Assembly (NCBI GenBank): GCA_002336725.1
Contig: DDEO01000033.1
Span: 1-7,628, forward strand
DNA: 7,628 nucleotides
Direction of reading: 5' to 3'
Source: Bacteroidetes bacterium UBA1952
GTDB taxonomy: Bacteria > Bacteroidota > Bacteroidia > Chitinophagales > Chitinophagaceae
Positions 1 to 5,395 of this stretch are shown one piece after another; position 1 is the first letter of the stretch; every line of letters starts with the position of its first letter. The notes beneath the pieces are model-generated. The model had not been told where the DNA came from, did not search any database, and saw only the letters and a program-made list of their open reading frames with translations. Position numbers and translations under genes: made by a program.

Positions 1-39
1 GGTGAGCGCGGGTGCATGACAGATTGCATCTCCGGCAAC

Positions 40-68
40 CCCGCCGCGGCGGGCGCAGAGGCGCAGAG
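40..68. repeat. GC palindrome followed by doubled octamer
   Basis: Positions 40-53 are a perfect 14-bp palindrome (CCCGCCGCGGCGGG). It runs directly into two exact copies of GCGCAGAG at 53-60 and 61-68. The element lies in the spacer upstream of the DUF445 gene. An open frame begins at base 12 and crosses it, but the DUF445-like residues start only at base 201, so I treat this stretch as non-coding. Short GC-rich tandem words of this kind occur between genes in many bacteria; no function can be assigned. Confidence 0.5.
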
Positions 69-72
69 AAAA

Positions 73-103
73 AGCCGCTGCTATCTCAGCCTGGTAAGCG
101 GCT
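73..103. other. Possible hairpin in the DUF445 upstream spacer
   Basis: A 7-bp perfect inverted repeat, AGCCGCT at 73-79 and AGCGGCT at 97-103, flanks a 17-base loop. No T-run follows on either strand, so it does not look like an intrinsic terminator. It could be chance, part of a gene end left of the window, or a weak regulatory structure. The rest of bases 1-171 shows nothing else I can support. Confidence 0.25.
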
Positions 104-171
104 GATGCTCCGTCTGTACAATTGGTCATACAGCCCGTGCATTTGGCATTCCAGAACGCCGGGATTTCCTT

Positions 172-179
172 TAGTTTTG
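172..179 (+). promoter_or_regulatory. Bacteroidota -7 box upstream of the DUF445 gene
   Basis: TAGTTTTG matches the Bacteroidota sigma factor -7 consensus TAnnTTTG. It lies 21 bases before the ATG at 201, which would give a very short leader. The nearest upstream TTG (143-145) is 26 bases away, longer than the usual spacing, so no convincing -33 box is visible. The position supports starting the gene at 201 rather than at an upstream in-frame ATG. Confidence 0.45.
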
Positions 180-200
180 CGCGCTTTTTGGGCAAAGAAA

Positions 201-809
201 ATGACAACCAAAACACTGCTTTTATTTCTGTTGCCGGTTATCTCGGCATTCATTGGCTGGTTTACCAACTGGGTGGCCGTGAAGATGCTTTTTCATCCGC
301 GCACGCCGAAGAAAATACTGGGCATCACGTTTCAGGGGATTTTCCCCAAGCGTCAGCAGCAGTTTGCGCAGCAACTGGGCCGCACGGTAGCCGGCGAACT
401 GCTCCACTTCCGGGATATTGCCGCACAAATGACCGATCCGGCAGCCATCAAAGCCCTGATGCCTGGCATTGAAACGCATATTGACGGCTTTCTCAACGAG
501 CGCATCAAGGAGAAAATCCCTATGCTGGCCATGTTCCTGAGCGATGGCGTAACGGCGATGATCAAAACCGGGTTGCTCGAAGAAATTGAAGTCATGCTGC
601 CCAATATCATCTCGGAATACGCCGGCAGTCTGGAGGAAAAGATAGACATTGAGCGCATGGTAACGGAGAAAGTGGCTGCCTTCTCGTCGGACAGGCTGGA
701 GGCGCTGCTGATGGCCGTGATGAGCAAAGAACTCCGCTTTGTAGAACTTATCGGCGGCGTGCTGGGCTTCGTTATCGGGTTGCTGCAACTGGCCATTACG
801 CTGGTCTGA
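201..809 (+). CDS. DUF445 family membrane protein
   Basis: The protein has 202 residues and belongs to DUF445, the family that includes Bacillus YheB; its biochemical role is unknown. The N-terminal hydrophobic segment (residues about 5-30) contains the family signature FIGWFTNWVAVKMLF at 17-31, followed by HPRTPKK and a GITFQGIFPKRQ stretch at 41-52 typical of the family. A long, mainly helical, charged middle follows. The C-terminus (residues about 182-202, ELIGGVLGFVIGLLQLAITLV) is a second membrane segment. Two terminal anchors around a soluble helical domain imply a membrane protein; topology is inferred. It is shorter than YheB-type members (which exceed 350 residues), but compact forms exist. 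The start at 201 is chosen because homology begins with this hydrophobic segment, and a -7-like box lies just upstream, so the frame extension back to base 12 is non-coding. It is convergent with dprA. Confidence 0.85.
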   Translation: MTTKTLLLFLLPVISAFIGWFTNWVAVKMLFHPRTPKKILGITFQGIFPKRQQQFAQQLGRTVAGELLHFRDIAAQMTDPAAIKALMPGIETHIDGFLNERIKEKIPMLAMFLSDGVTAMIKTGLLEEIEVMLPNIISEYAGSLEEKIDIERMVTEKVAAFSSDRLEALLMAVMSKELRFVELIGGVLGFVIGLLQLAITLV

Positions 810-814
810 GCAGG

Positions 815-1003
815 GCGCTTCGCAAATTGGAATTGCTTCGCAAATTGGACGCTGCCTTCGGCAGAATTGGACTGCCTTCGGCAATTGGAAGATTGGACTT
901 TGCTTCGCAAAATTGGAAGATTAAAAATTCCTTATTCTCCAATGGCTTTAGCCATCCAATCCTCCAGCCGTCCAATTCTCCAGCCGTCCAATGCGCTACG
1001 CGC
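815..1003. repeat. Modular mini-hairpin/ATTGGA array with central strand switch
   Basis: This spacer between convergent DUF445 and dprA genes is almost wholly built of two alternating parts. The first is the word ATTGGA, at 826, 844, 866, 884, 892 and 912, then in reverse orientation (TCCAAT) at 938, 955, 971 and 987. The second is a set of short hairpins whose stems differ but stay complementary: TTGC-TTC-GCAA (833-843), CTGCC-TTC-GGCAG (852-864), TGCC-TTC-GGCA (873-883), TTTGC-TTC-GCAAA (899-911), TGGC-TTTA-GCCA (943-954) and GCGC-TAC-GCGC (993-1003). A 16-bp direct repeat, TCCAATyCTCCAGCCG, occupies 955-970 and 971-986. The orientation switch falls at about 918-937. No T-run follows any hairpin, so these are not standard terminators. 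Open frames crossing the region are incidental. Confidence 0.8.
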
Positions 1004-1005
1004 CC

Positions 1006-2121
1006 CTACGCCAGCCTGTAATTTTTTCCCGGCAGGCTTCGCACCACGCCGTTCATTTCTAATTGTAACAGCGTAGCGGCCAGTTGCGAGGCATCGAGGC
1101 GCGTAGCGAGCAGCAGGTCGTCGGCGTGTGTTTTTTCCTTTTGCTGCAGGGCATCCACCACTTTTTGTTCTGCCTCGGAAAACGTCAGTAGCAGGCGGTT
1201 TTGCACCACTTTCTGCGCGTGTTGCCGGCTCCATCCCATCGTGTCGAGCAGGTCTTCGGCGCCGGTGATGAGTGCGGCAATCGTGCGGCGGATGAGGCGG
1301 TTGCAACCTGCCGCGCGACTATCGCCCACCCTTCCCGGAAACGCCGCAACTTCGCGGTTGTAGCCGTGGGCCAGATAGGCCGTTATCATAGAGCCGCCCT
1401 TTACGTCGCTTTCTATGACGACTGTTACGTCGCTCATGCCGGCTACGATGCGGTTCCGGACCGGAAAATTCTCTTTATCGGGGATGGTTCCCTGCGGAAA
1501 CTCGGTTACCAGCGCGCCGCCTTTCAGGAGCATTTCCTTTGCCAGCGCCTTGTTGCGGTCGGGGTACAGGCGGTCGAGGCCATGGGCCAGAACGCCGATA
1601 GTGGGCAGTCCACTCGTGATGCTTTGCCGGTGGGCCACTGCGTCCACGCCGTGTGCCAGTCCGCTGACGACGGTAACGCCTGCATCTTTGAGTCCGGCGA
1701 CCAGTTCTTCGGCCAGTTGCACACCATAATCGGACGGCTTTCGGGTTCCGATGACGGCCACGAGCCGGTCGGCATTGAGTTTTGCTTCTCCTTTGGCATA
1801 GAGCAGAAAAGGTGCGTCGTCGCAGGCACGCAGCCGCGCCGGGTAGTCGCCGTCTTGCTGCGCGAGGATGCGGATGTCGTGTTTCTCGGCAAAAGCGATT
1901 TCATCTGCCGCCCTTTGCAGCAATGCGCTGCCCGTTCGCCCTTCGATAAGGTTATGAACGCGCGTCGGCCCCACGCCTTCTATGGCGAGCAGGTCTTTTC
2001 GCGAAGCCTCCCAAACAGCTTTTGCGGAGCCGAAATGATTCAACAAAGTACGTGCGTTCTTGTCTCCTATCTGCGGAATAAATGTGAGTGCCACTTCGTA
2101 GAGTCGCGGGTGTGTTTGCAT
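1006..2121 (-). CDS. dprA: DNA processing protein DprA (Smf)
   Basis: This 371-residue protein is DprA, a cytoplasmic protein that binds incoming single-stranded DNA and loads RecA during natural transformation. Three parts are visible. An N-terminal helix-hairpin-helix-like region (about 11-60) contains IPQIGDKNA and IEGVGPTRV. The Rossmann-like core (about 80-295) carries VIGTRKPSDYG (124-133), SGLAHGVDAVAH (153-164), FPVRNRIVAGMS (219-230), KGGSMITA (241-248) and FPGRVGDSRAAGCNRLI (261-277). A C-terminal winged-helix-like domain (about 308-371) is also present. All core motifs are intact. I start at the ATG at 2121; an in-frame GTG at 2154 would add 11 residues unlike the family. A near-match to the -7 box (TTATTTTG, complement of 2157-2164) would place transcription start after that GTG. 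The gene is divergent from the DUF6438 gene, 53 bases apart. Its stop codon sits 2 bases from the repeat array. Confidence 0.95.
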   Translation of the reverse strand: MQTHPRLYEVALTFIPQIGDKNARTLLNHFGSAKAVWEASRKDLLAIEGVGPTRVHNLIEGRTGSALLQRAADEIAFAEKHDIRILAQQDGDYPARLRACDDAPFLLYAKGEAKLNADRLVAVIGTRKPSDYGVQLAEELVAGLKDAGVTVVSGLAHGVDAVAHRQSITSGLPTIGVLAHGLDRLYPDRNKALAKEMLLKGGALVTEFPQGTIPDKENFPVRNRIVAGMSDVTVVIESDVKGGSMITAYLAHGYNREVAAFPGRVGDSRAAGCNRLIRRTIAALITGAEDLLDTMGWSRQHAQKVVQNRLLLTFSEAEQKVVDALQQKEKTHADDLLLATRLDASQLAATLLQLEMNGVVRSLPGKNYRLA

Positions 2122-2174
2122 GGATTCAATTGCCTTTCTGAATATTACCTTCACGCCAAAATAAACGTTTCCGG

Positions 2175-2702
2175 ATGAGACTTCCCACCCGCCTGTTGGT
2201 TTTTGTTTCGCTCCTGAGCCTGGGCGCGACTGTACAGAGCTGCAAAAACAGCCAAAAAGCCAAGGCTACCCCGACAACCCTGCAAACGCCTGCTGCCGTG
2301 CCACAGGTTACGGCCGTGATGATGAGCCGGGGCTATTGCTTCGGTAAATGTCCGGTTTACAGTATTGAGCTTAAAAACAGCGGGCTGGTGCGCTATTCGG
2401 GGAAAAAATTTGTGGATAAAGAAGGCGTTTATGAAAAAACCTTCGACAAGGCGGCCATTAGCGCACTGCTAAAAGAGTTTTCGCAGGCGCGTTTTGACAC
2501 CCTGCAAGACAGCTACCCGCGTACCGTCAGCGATCTGCCTTCGATAACCTACGCCGTTACTTTTTCAAACGGTAAAGCCAAATACATCCAGAACGCTCAT
2601 TTTGGGCCGCAGGTTTTGGCCACGCTGGCATCCGAGATAGATGCGCTGGTGAAAAGCCCGGATTATAGCTGGAAACGCACGGCAGTCCAGGCCGAAGATT
2701 AG
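2175..2702 (+). CDS. DUF6438 domain lipoprotein
   Basis: The product is a 175-residue predicted lipoprotein. Residues 1-22 form a signal peptide (basic start, hydrophobic LLVFVSLLSLGATV) ending in a lipobox-like VQSC with the lipidated Cys at 23. A low-complexity Thr/Pro/Ala linker (about 30-45) follows. The remainder matches DUF6438: the hallmark RGYCFGKCPVYSIEL at 52-66 (Cys55 and Cys59), then GLVRYSGKKFVDKEGVYEKTF, and a C-terminal half ending with an alpha-helix (about 146-160). The family is common in Bacteroidota envelope proteins and has no assigned activity; the CxxxCP cysteines might form a disulfide (inference). The sequence TTTCCGG touches the start ATG, and there is no Shine-Dalgarno. 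The DUF2459 gene follows on the same strand after 61 bases, so cotranscription is plausible. Confidence 0.85.
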   Translation: MRLPTRLLVFVSLLSLGATVQSCKNSQKAKATPTTLQTPAAVPQVTAVMMSRGYCFGKCPVYSIELKNSGLVRYSGKKFVDKEGVYEKTFDKAAISALLKEFSQARFDTLQDSYPRTVSDLPSITYAVTFSNGKAKYIQNAHFGPQVLATLASEIDALVKSPDYSWKRTAVQAED

Positions 2703-2763
2703 CAGCCCCTAAACCACGGCGGCAGGACGACCCGGCACTCTATAAGGTAATTTTACAGCGTCT

Positions 2764-3435
2764 ATGATGCGTTTTTGGAAAATATCGGGGCTGGGCCTGC
2801 TGGTTTTTTGCCTGCTGTATGCCGGAGCGGCGCTCGACCTGAGCGCCATCCCGCTCCATGCATCGCAGGTTGCCCAAAGCGGCGTACCCGTGTATCTGCG
2901 CTCCGACGGCGGGCATCTGGACTTATTATTTCCGGTACGCAGCCCGCAGCTGGACTGGACGCAGGTTTTTCCATTTCCGGAAAATGCGCCCGCCAGTGGC
3001 CACACGTCCTGGATTGCGATTGGCTGGGGCGAAAAGGGTTTTTATCTGGACGATACGCGGCCCGGTGTTTTTCCCGATCCGGTTACCACCTTCCGGGCGG
3101 CGAGTGGCCTGAGTACGCCGGTGCTGCACATTGCGTATGTAACCGCGCCGGTTGTAAATGACACCTGCCGCTTTTTGTATGCCTCGCAGGCGCAATACCA
3201 CAAACTGACACGCTACGTTTTGCAGGCAATTGCTCCGGATGCGCATCAGCGTCCGCAGTGGATTGCGCCACCGGCGGATGAAGGCCCTTATGTGGCTTTT
3301 TACGAGGCCAAAGGCACTTACAGCATCTTTAATACCTGCAATACCTGGGTGAACAGCGCCCTGAAATACGCTGGCATGAAAGCCTGCATCTGGACACCGC
3401 TGGCAAGAGCTGTCCTGAATAAGTATCCGGTATAG
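2764..3435 (+). CDS. TIGR02117 / DUF2459 family protein
   Basis: The protein has 223 residues and belongs to the TIGR02117 (DUF2459) family of uniformly sized proteins, first noted near urease genes in some Proteobacteria; no urease genes occur here. An N-terminal membrane anchor or uncleaved signal spans about residues 8-24. Family landmarks in order are GGHLDLLFPV (49-58), HTSWIAIGWGEKGFYL (80-95), a TPVLHIAYV strand (118-126) and the block FNTCNTWVNSALKYAGMK (189-206), with a TP motif at 211-212. His51 and Cys192 are the obvious candidates for a thiol-hydrolase-like pair, but that is my inference from residue type and position; no activity is established to my knowledge. A second ATG at 2767 is an equally possible start. 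The heptanucleotide array begins at the base after the stop codon. Confidence 0.85.
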   Translation: MMRFWKISGLGLLVFCLLYAGAALDLSAIPLHASQVAQSGVPVYLRSDGGHLDLLFPVRSPQLDWTQVFPFPENAPASGHTSWIAIGWGEKGFYLDDTRPGVFPDPVTTFRAASGLSTPVLHIAYVTAPVVNDTCRFLYASQAQYHKLTRYVLQAIAPDAHQRPQWIAPPADEGPYVAFYEAKGTYSIFNTCNTWVNSALKYAGMKACIWTPLARAVLNKYPV

Positions 3436-3687
3436 AAGACGGGAGATGGAAGTATCAAGACGGAAGTATCAAGTATCAAGTATCAAGTATCAAGACGAAA
3501 GACGAAAGATGAAAGACGAAAGATGGAAGTATCAAGTATCAAGACGAAAGACGAAAGACGAAAGATGGGAGTATCAAGTATCAAGACAAAAGACAAAAGA
3601 TGGAAGTATCAAGACGAAAGGCACATGAAACATGAAACATGAAACATGAAACATGACACATGAAACATAAAACATGAAACATGAAAC
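3436..3687 (+). repeat. Heptanucleotide word array, 36 consecutive 7-mers
   Basis: From the base after the DUF2459 stop codon, the sequence divides into 36 consecutive 7-base words with no break in phase (252 bases). The words are AAGTATC-type (10), AAGACGA-type including AAGACGG and AAGACAA (11), AAGATGG-type including GAGATGG and AAGATGA (5), one AAGGCAC linker, and ATGAAAC-type (9, at 3625-3687). Every word ending in ATGG (3443, 3520, 3562, 3597) is followed by an AAGTATC-type word, and every AAGTATC run is followed by an AAGACGN/AAGACAA word. The first three word classes contain no stop codon in any forward frame, which produces a spurious 60-codon frame at 3446-3628. I see no terminator or promoter in it. 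Heptanucleotide tandem repeats are known from heterocystous cyanobacteria (STRR), but with different words. Confidence 0.9.
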
Positions 3688-3710
3688 ATTGCCTCTTACT
3701 CACCCCTCTA

Positions 3711-3720
3711 TTTCCGGAAA
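3711..3720. repeat. TTTCCGGAAA palindrome next to the DUF4268 start
   Basis: This perfect 10-bp palindrome ends two bases before the ATG at 3723. Exact copies also occur at 2974-2983 (inside the DUF2459 gene), 4732-4741, 5326-5335 and 6553-6562. It may be a binding site or a genome-wide intergenic word; its role is unknown. Confidence 0.5.
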
Positions 3721-3722
3721 AA

Positions 3723-4169
3723 ATGTTTTCAAAGGAAGAAGCCGCTACCGGCAAACAGGCATTCTGGACGGCCCTTGGGCGCTATATGCAGCCAGTGCCG
3801 GGTGCCGACGGCGAACCCAAAAAGTGGATGAACTACGAGACCGGTATTGCGGGGCTTCATCTGCGTATTTTCCTCCAGAACAAGGCGGCCTTTGCCGGCA
3901 TTGAAATCGCCGATGCGAAAAGCGAACCGGGTGCGCGGCTGCTGGCGGCTTTGATGGATACGCTGCCGCTCCTGCAACGCCATACCGAACAGGAATGGGA
4001 CTGGATTTCGGTGGAAAACCGCCCACCCAACAGCCTTTTCCGGGGTACGGCGCTGTATGGCAAAAGCCCGATAGTGCCCACCAACTGGCCGGAACTCATT
4101 GCTTTTTTCAAGAAAAACCTGCTGGCTATGGATGCTTATTGGGCAGATGCCGGGGTGGCGTTTGAATAA
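3723..4169 (+). CDS. DUF4268 domain-containing protein
   Basis: The product is a 148-residue soluble protein made up almost entirely of a DUF4268 domain. Typical features in order are the start MFSKEEAATGKQAFWTALGRYM, matching the family's usual 'M(Y/F)SKEE...FW..fG.YM' opening; KKWMNYETGIAGLHLRIF (33-50), with the conserved N-Y-TG-I element; AFAGIEI (56-62); EEWDW-like QEWDWI (90-95); and the C-terminal NWPELIAFFKKNLLAMDAYW (121-140). The domain is found alone in Bacteroidota and as a C-terminal part of larger proteins elsewhere; its function is unknown. I choose the ATG at 3723 because homology begins there. An in-frame ATG at 3681, inside the last repeat word, would add 14 residues (MKHCLLLTPLFPEK) with no family similarity. 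The gene is convergent with the unknown gene at 4197-4676, 27 bases away. Confidence 0.82.
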   Translation: MFSKEEAATGKQAFWTALGRYMQPVPGADGEPKKWMNYETGIAGLHLRIFLQNKAAFAGIEIADAKSEPGARLLAALMDTLPLLQRHTEQEWDWISVENRPPNSLFRGTALYGKSPIVPTNWPELIAFFKKNLLAMDAYWADAGVAFE

Positions 4170-4196
4170 ACCATCCGGGGGGATCCAGAGCGCCCT

Positions 4197-4676
4197 TTAT
4201 ACAAATAGTCCCCAGTCATCGGGTTCGCCATCCGGCCCGAAGGTGGCAACCCACTGACGGAACAGGAATTTAAACTCGTCCATGGAATCCTGAATAACGT
4301 TTTTATACGATTCATCGGCAGCGCCCACCATCACCGCAAAGATGATTTGTTCCATCATCTGCCGGCTATTAAAGCGGATGAGTGCCGCGTTTTCCATCTT
4401 TATCTGATAAAGCGTCGGGCCGCCAGCACTCTGGATTTTGGGCGCAATCAGGTAGGCGTTCTCCAAAATCAGGTTGCGAAAATCGGTTGGTGAGCCGACC
4501 GCCGACTGCCGCAGGTTTTCGGCAAAGGCCATCACCATCCCGAATACTTCCCGCCATTTGTTATAGAGCGCCTCTGCGGCCTGAAGCGACTCTTGGTATT
4601 TCCACCCTTCGCCTGCTTCAAATTCGGTCATTCGGGGCTTCCATTCCGGGAGCGGATTCAGGCGGGAGAGATCCAT
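4197..4676 (-). CDS. Conserved-looking hypothetical protein, helical, unrecognised
   Basis: I do not recognise this 159-residue protein. It has no signal peptide or clear membrane segment, so it is probably cytoplasmic. Most of it reads as amphipathic helices, for example ESLQAAEALYNKWREVFGMV (29-48) and a QMMEQIIFAVMVGAADESY stretch (106-124). An acidic and aromatic tail, FGPDGEPDDWGLFV, ends the protein. Codon use resembles the neighbours, and the long, well-composed reading frame supports a real gene. The start is uncertain: the ATG at 4676 is chosen because the 31 extra residues from an ATG at 4769 would be translated from a 10-bp tandem repeat and look non-natural. A weak -7-like sequence, TATCTTGC (complement of 4705-4712), lies 28 bases upstream of 4676. 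It faces the DUF4268 gene end to end. Confidence 0.7.
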   Translation of the reverse strand: MDLSRLNPLPEWKPRMTEFEAGEGWKYQESLQAAEALYNKWREVFGMVMAFAENLRQSAVGSPTDFRNLILENAYLIAPKIQSAGGPTLYQIKMENAALIRFNSRQMMEQIIFAVMVGAADESYKNVIQDSMDEFKFLFRQWVATFGPDGEPDDWGLFV

Positions 4677-4724
4677 AGCAGTAGGCAGGTTTAGGAAAAG
4701 AGACGCAAGATAGCGGGAATAAAA

Positions 4725-4754
4725 CCGGAAATTTCCGGAAATTTCCGAAAATTT
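4725..4754. repeat. Three tandem 10-bp repeats (CCGGAAATTT)
   Basis: CCGGAAATTT occurs at 4725-4734 and 4735-4744 exactly, and at 4745-4754 with one change (CCGAAAATTT). The junctions create the palindrome TTTCCGGAAA at 4732-4741. The block lies 49-78 bases upstream of the ATG at 4676, next to the expected -33 region of that gene's possible promoter, so it could be an operator. A 10-bp period places the copies on one face of the helix. Confidence 0.65.
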
Positions 4755-4824
4755 CGCATCCGTTGGCATTCAAAGGAGAGACTTAAAAGCCTTATTGGAA
4801 GCGGGGGGTTTCTACCCTATCTCC

Positions 4825-4853
4825 AAAAAAGAAAACGCGCCTTGCGACGCGTT
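4825..4853 (-). terminator. Intrinsic terminator downstream of ccmE
   Basis: Read on the minus strand, AACGCGTC and GGCGCGTT pair as an 8-bp stem (one G-U pair) around a GCAA tetraloop, which is a GNRA type. A T-rich tail follows (the complement of the A-rich 4825-4835). It lies 38 bases after the ccmE stop codon. On the plus strand the same stem has a C-A mismatch, so it is oriented to end ccmE transcription. Its core resembles the 6516-6539 terminator. Confidence 0.75.
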
Positions 4854-4891
4854 CTGCAAAAAAACATTTTTCACCCTTATTCAAAAAACCA

Positions 4892-5299
4892 TTACATCGC
4901 GCCACCATTGTTGGCAGCAAGTTGCTCCTTGTCTTTGTATTTGGAAGGACATTTGAGCTGCACGTCGGAGCAGTGGAAGGTGTTGCCCTGCATCTTGCCG
5001 GTCATCACGATATTTTCGCTCTTCTCGATGTCGTAGAGCGATTTGGAGCCGACATAAATCACTTCGTGGGTCTCGCCTTTCTTATCAGTAACGTGGAAAG
5101 TGTATTTCTCGGTGTCCGTTTTCGGGTCGTGAACGACGGGTTTGGAGCGGTCGAGCACGCCTACGACCTTGATGGCTTTTTGGGGTTCCTGCGCAGCCGA
5201 GGCGAAGGTTTCGTAGGTCGAGAAGTCGCTGAAGCGCGAGAAGATGATGGCCACGGCAGCAGCCATAACGAGCAGCAATACGATGTGGGTCTTTTTCAT
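4892..5299 (-). CDS. ccmE: Cytochrome c maturation protein CcmE, CxxxY variant
   Basis: This 135-residue protein is a CcmE-type heme chaperone, which receives heme from CcmC in the periplasm and passes it to the cytochrome c heme lyase (System I). Residues 5-20 form the N-terminal membrane anchor. An OB-fold-like domain (about 42-115) follows, with KVVGVLDRSKPVV, YTFHVTDKKG, HEVIYVG and NIVMTGKMQGNTF. In standard CcmE the heme is bound by the His of LAKHDExY. Here the aligned segment is FHCSDVQLKCPSKY (108-121), so the ligand position is Cys117, spaced as CxxxY with Tyr121. This is the variant reported for archaea and some bacteria whose System I lacks CcmH. A second cysteine, Cys110, sits in the same segment. 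The tail after Tyr121 is short and hydrophilic. No other ccm gene lies in the window. A -7-like box lies about 50 bases upstream and a terminator downstream, so it is probably monocistronic. Confidence 0.85.
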   Translation of the reverse strand: MKKTHIVLLLVMAAAVAIIFSRFSDFSTYETFASAAQEPQKAIKVVGVLDRSKPVVHDPKTDTEKYTFHVTDKKGETHEVIYVGSKSLYDIEKSENIVMTGKMQGNTFHCSDVQLKCPSKYKDKEQLAANNGGAM

Positions 5300-5325
5300 A
5301 AAGGAGTCAAAAACCGGGGCTTTAT

Positions 5326-5335
5326 TTTCCGGAAA
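5326..5335. repeat. TTTCCGGAAA palindrome in the ccmE leader
   Basis: This exact copy of the palindrome at 3711 lies 26 bases upstream of the ccmE start and downstream of its putative -7 box, so it would fall in the 5' untranslated leader. Confidence 0.5.
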
Positions 5336-5348
5336 TTTTCGCTTTTTG

Positions 5349-5356
5349 CAAAGGTA
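5349..5356 (-). promoter_or_regulatory. Putative -7 box of the ccmE promoter
   Basis: The complement reads TACCTTTG, an exact match to the Bacteroidota -7 consensus TAnnTTTG, 49 bases upstream of the ccmE ATG. At the expected -33 distance there is only CTG (complement of 5375-5377) instead of TTG. It forms a divergent pair with the promoter at 5367-5395. Confidence 0.5.
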
Positions 5357-5366
5357 CTAAAGGGCA

Positions 5367-5395
5367 TTGAGGAACAGCGGCCCTTCGTAATTTTG
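5367..5395 (+). promoter_or_regulatory. Putative promoter of the ureohydrolase gene
   Basis: TTG at 5367-5369 and TAATTTTG at 5388-5395 are separated by 18 bases. This fits the Bacteroidota -33/-7 promoter pattern (TTG, about 17-23 bases, TAnnTTTG). The -7 box ends 29 bases before the ATG at 5425. Its core overlaps the region the ccmE promoter would use in the other direction. Confidence 0.6.

Noticed and set aside
12..200. N-terminal extension of the DUF445 reading frame
   Set aside because: The 63 extra residues are basic and low in family similarity, the DUF445 signature begins right after the ATG at 201, and a -7-like box sits at 172-179.
222..884. 220-codon open frame antisense to the DUF445 gene
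   Set aside because: It overlaps the whole DUF445 coding region and runs into the hairpin array; no family resemblance.
815..1003. Intrinsic terminators for the convergent DUF445 and dprA genes
   Set aside because: The stems are only 3-5 bp and none is followed by a T-run on either strand; termination here may use another mechanism.
1201..2178. 325-codon open frame antisense to dprA
   Set aside because: dprA on the other strand has all its family motifs; the antisense frame lacks recognisable domains and follows from GC-rich codon use.
3446..3628. 60-codon open frame rich in K, D, E, R, Y, Q
   Set aside because: It is a by-product of heptanucleotide words that contain no stop codon in any forward frame; the protein would be a frame-cycled translation of the repeat.
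3436..3687. CRISPR array
   Set aside because: Words are 7 bases in direct contact, with no spacer sequences and no cas genes nearby.
4677..4769. 31-residue N-terminal extension of the unknown minus-strand protein
   Set aside because: It would be encoded by the 10-bp tandem repeat and promoter-like DNA; the ATG at 4676 gives a more protein-like start.
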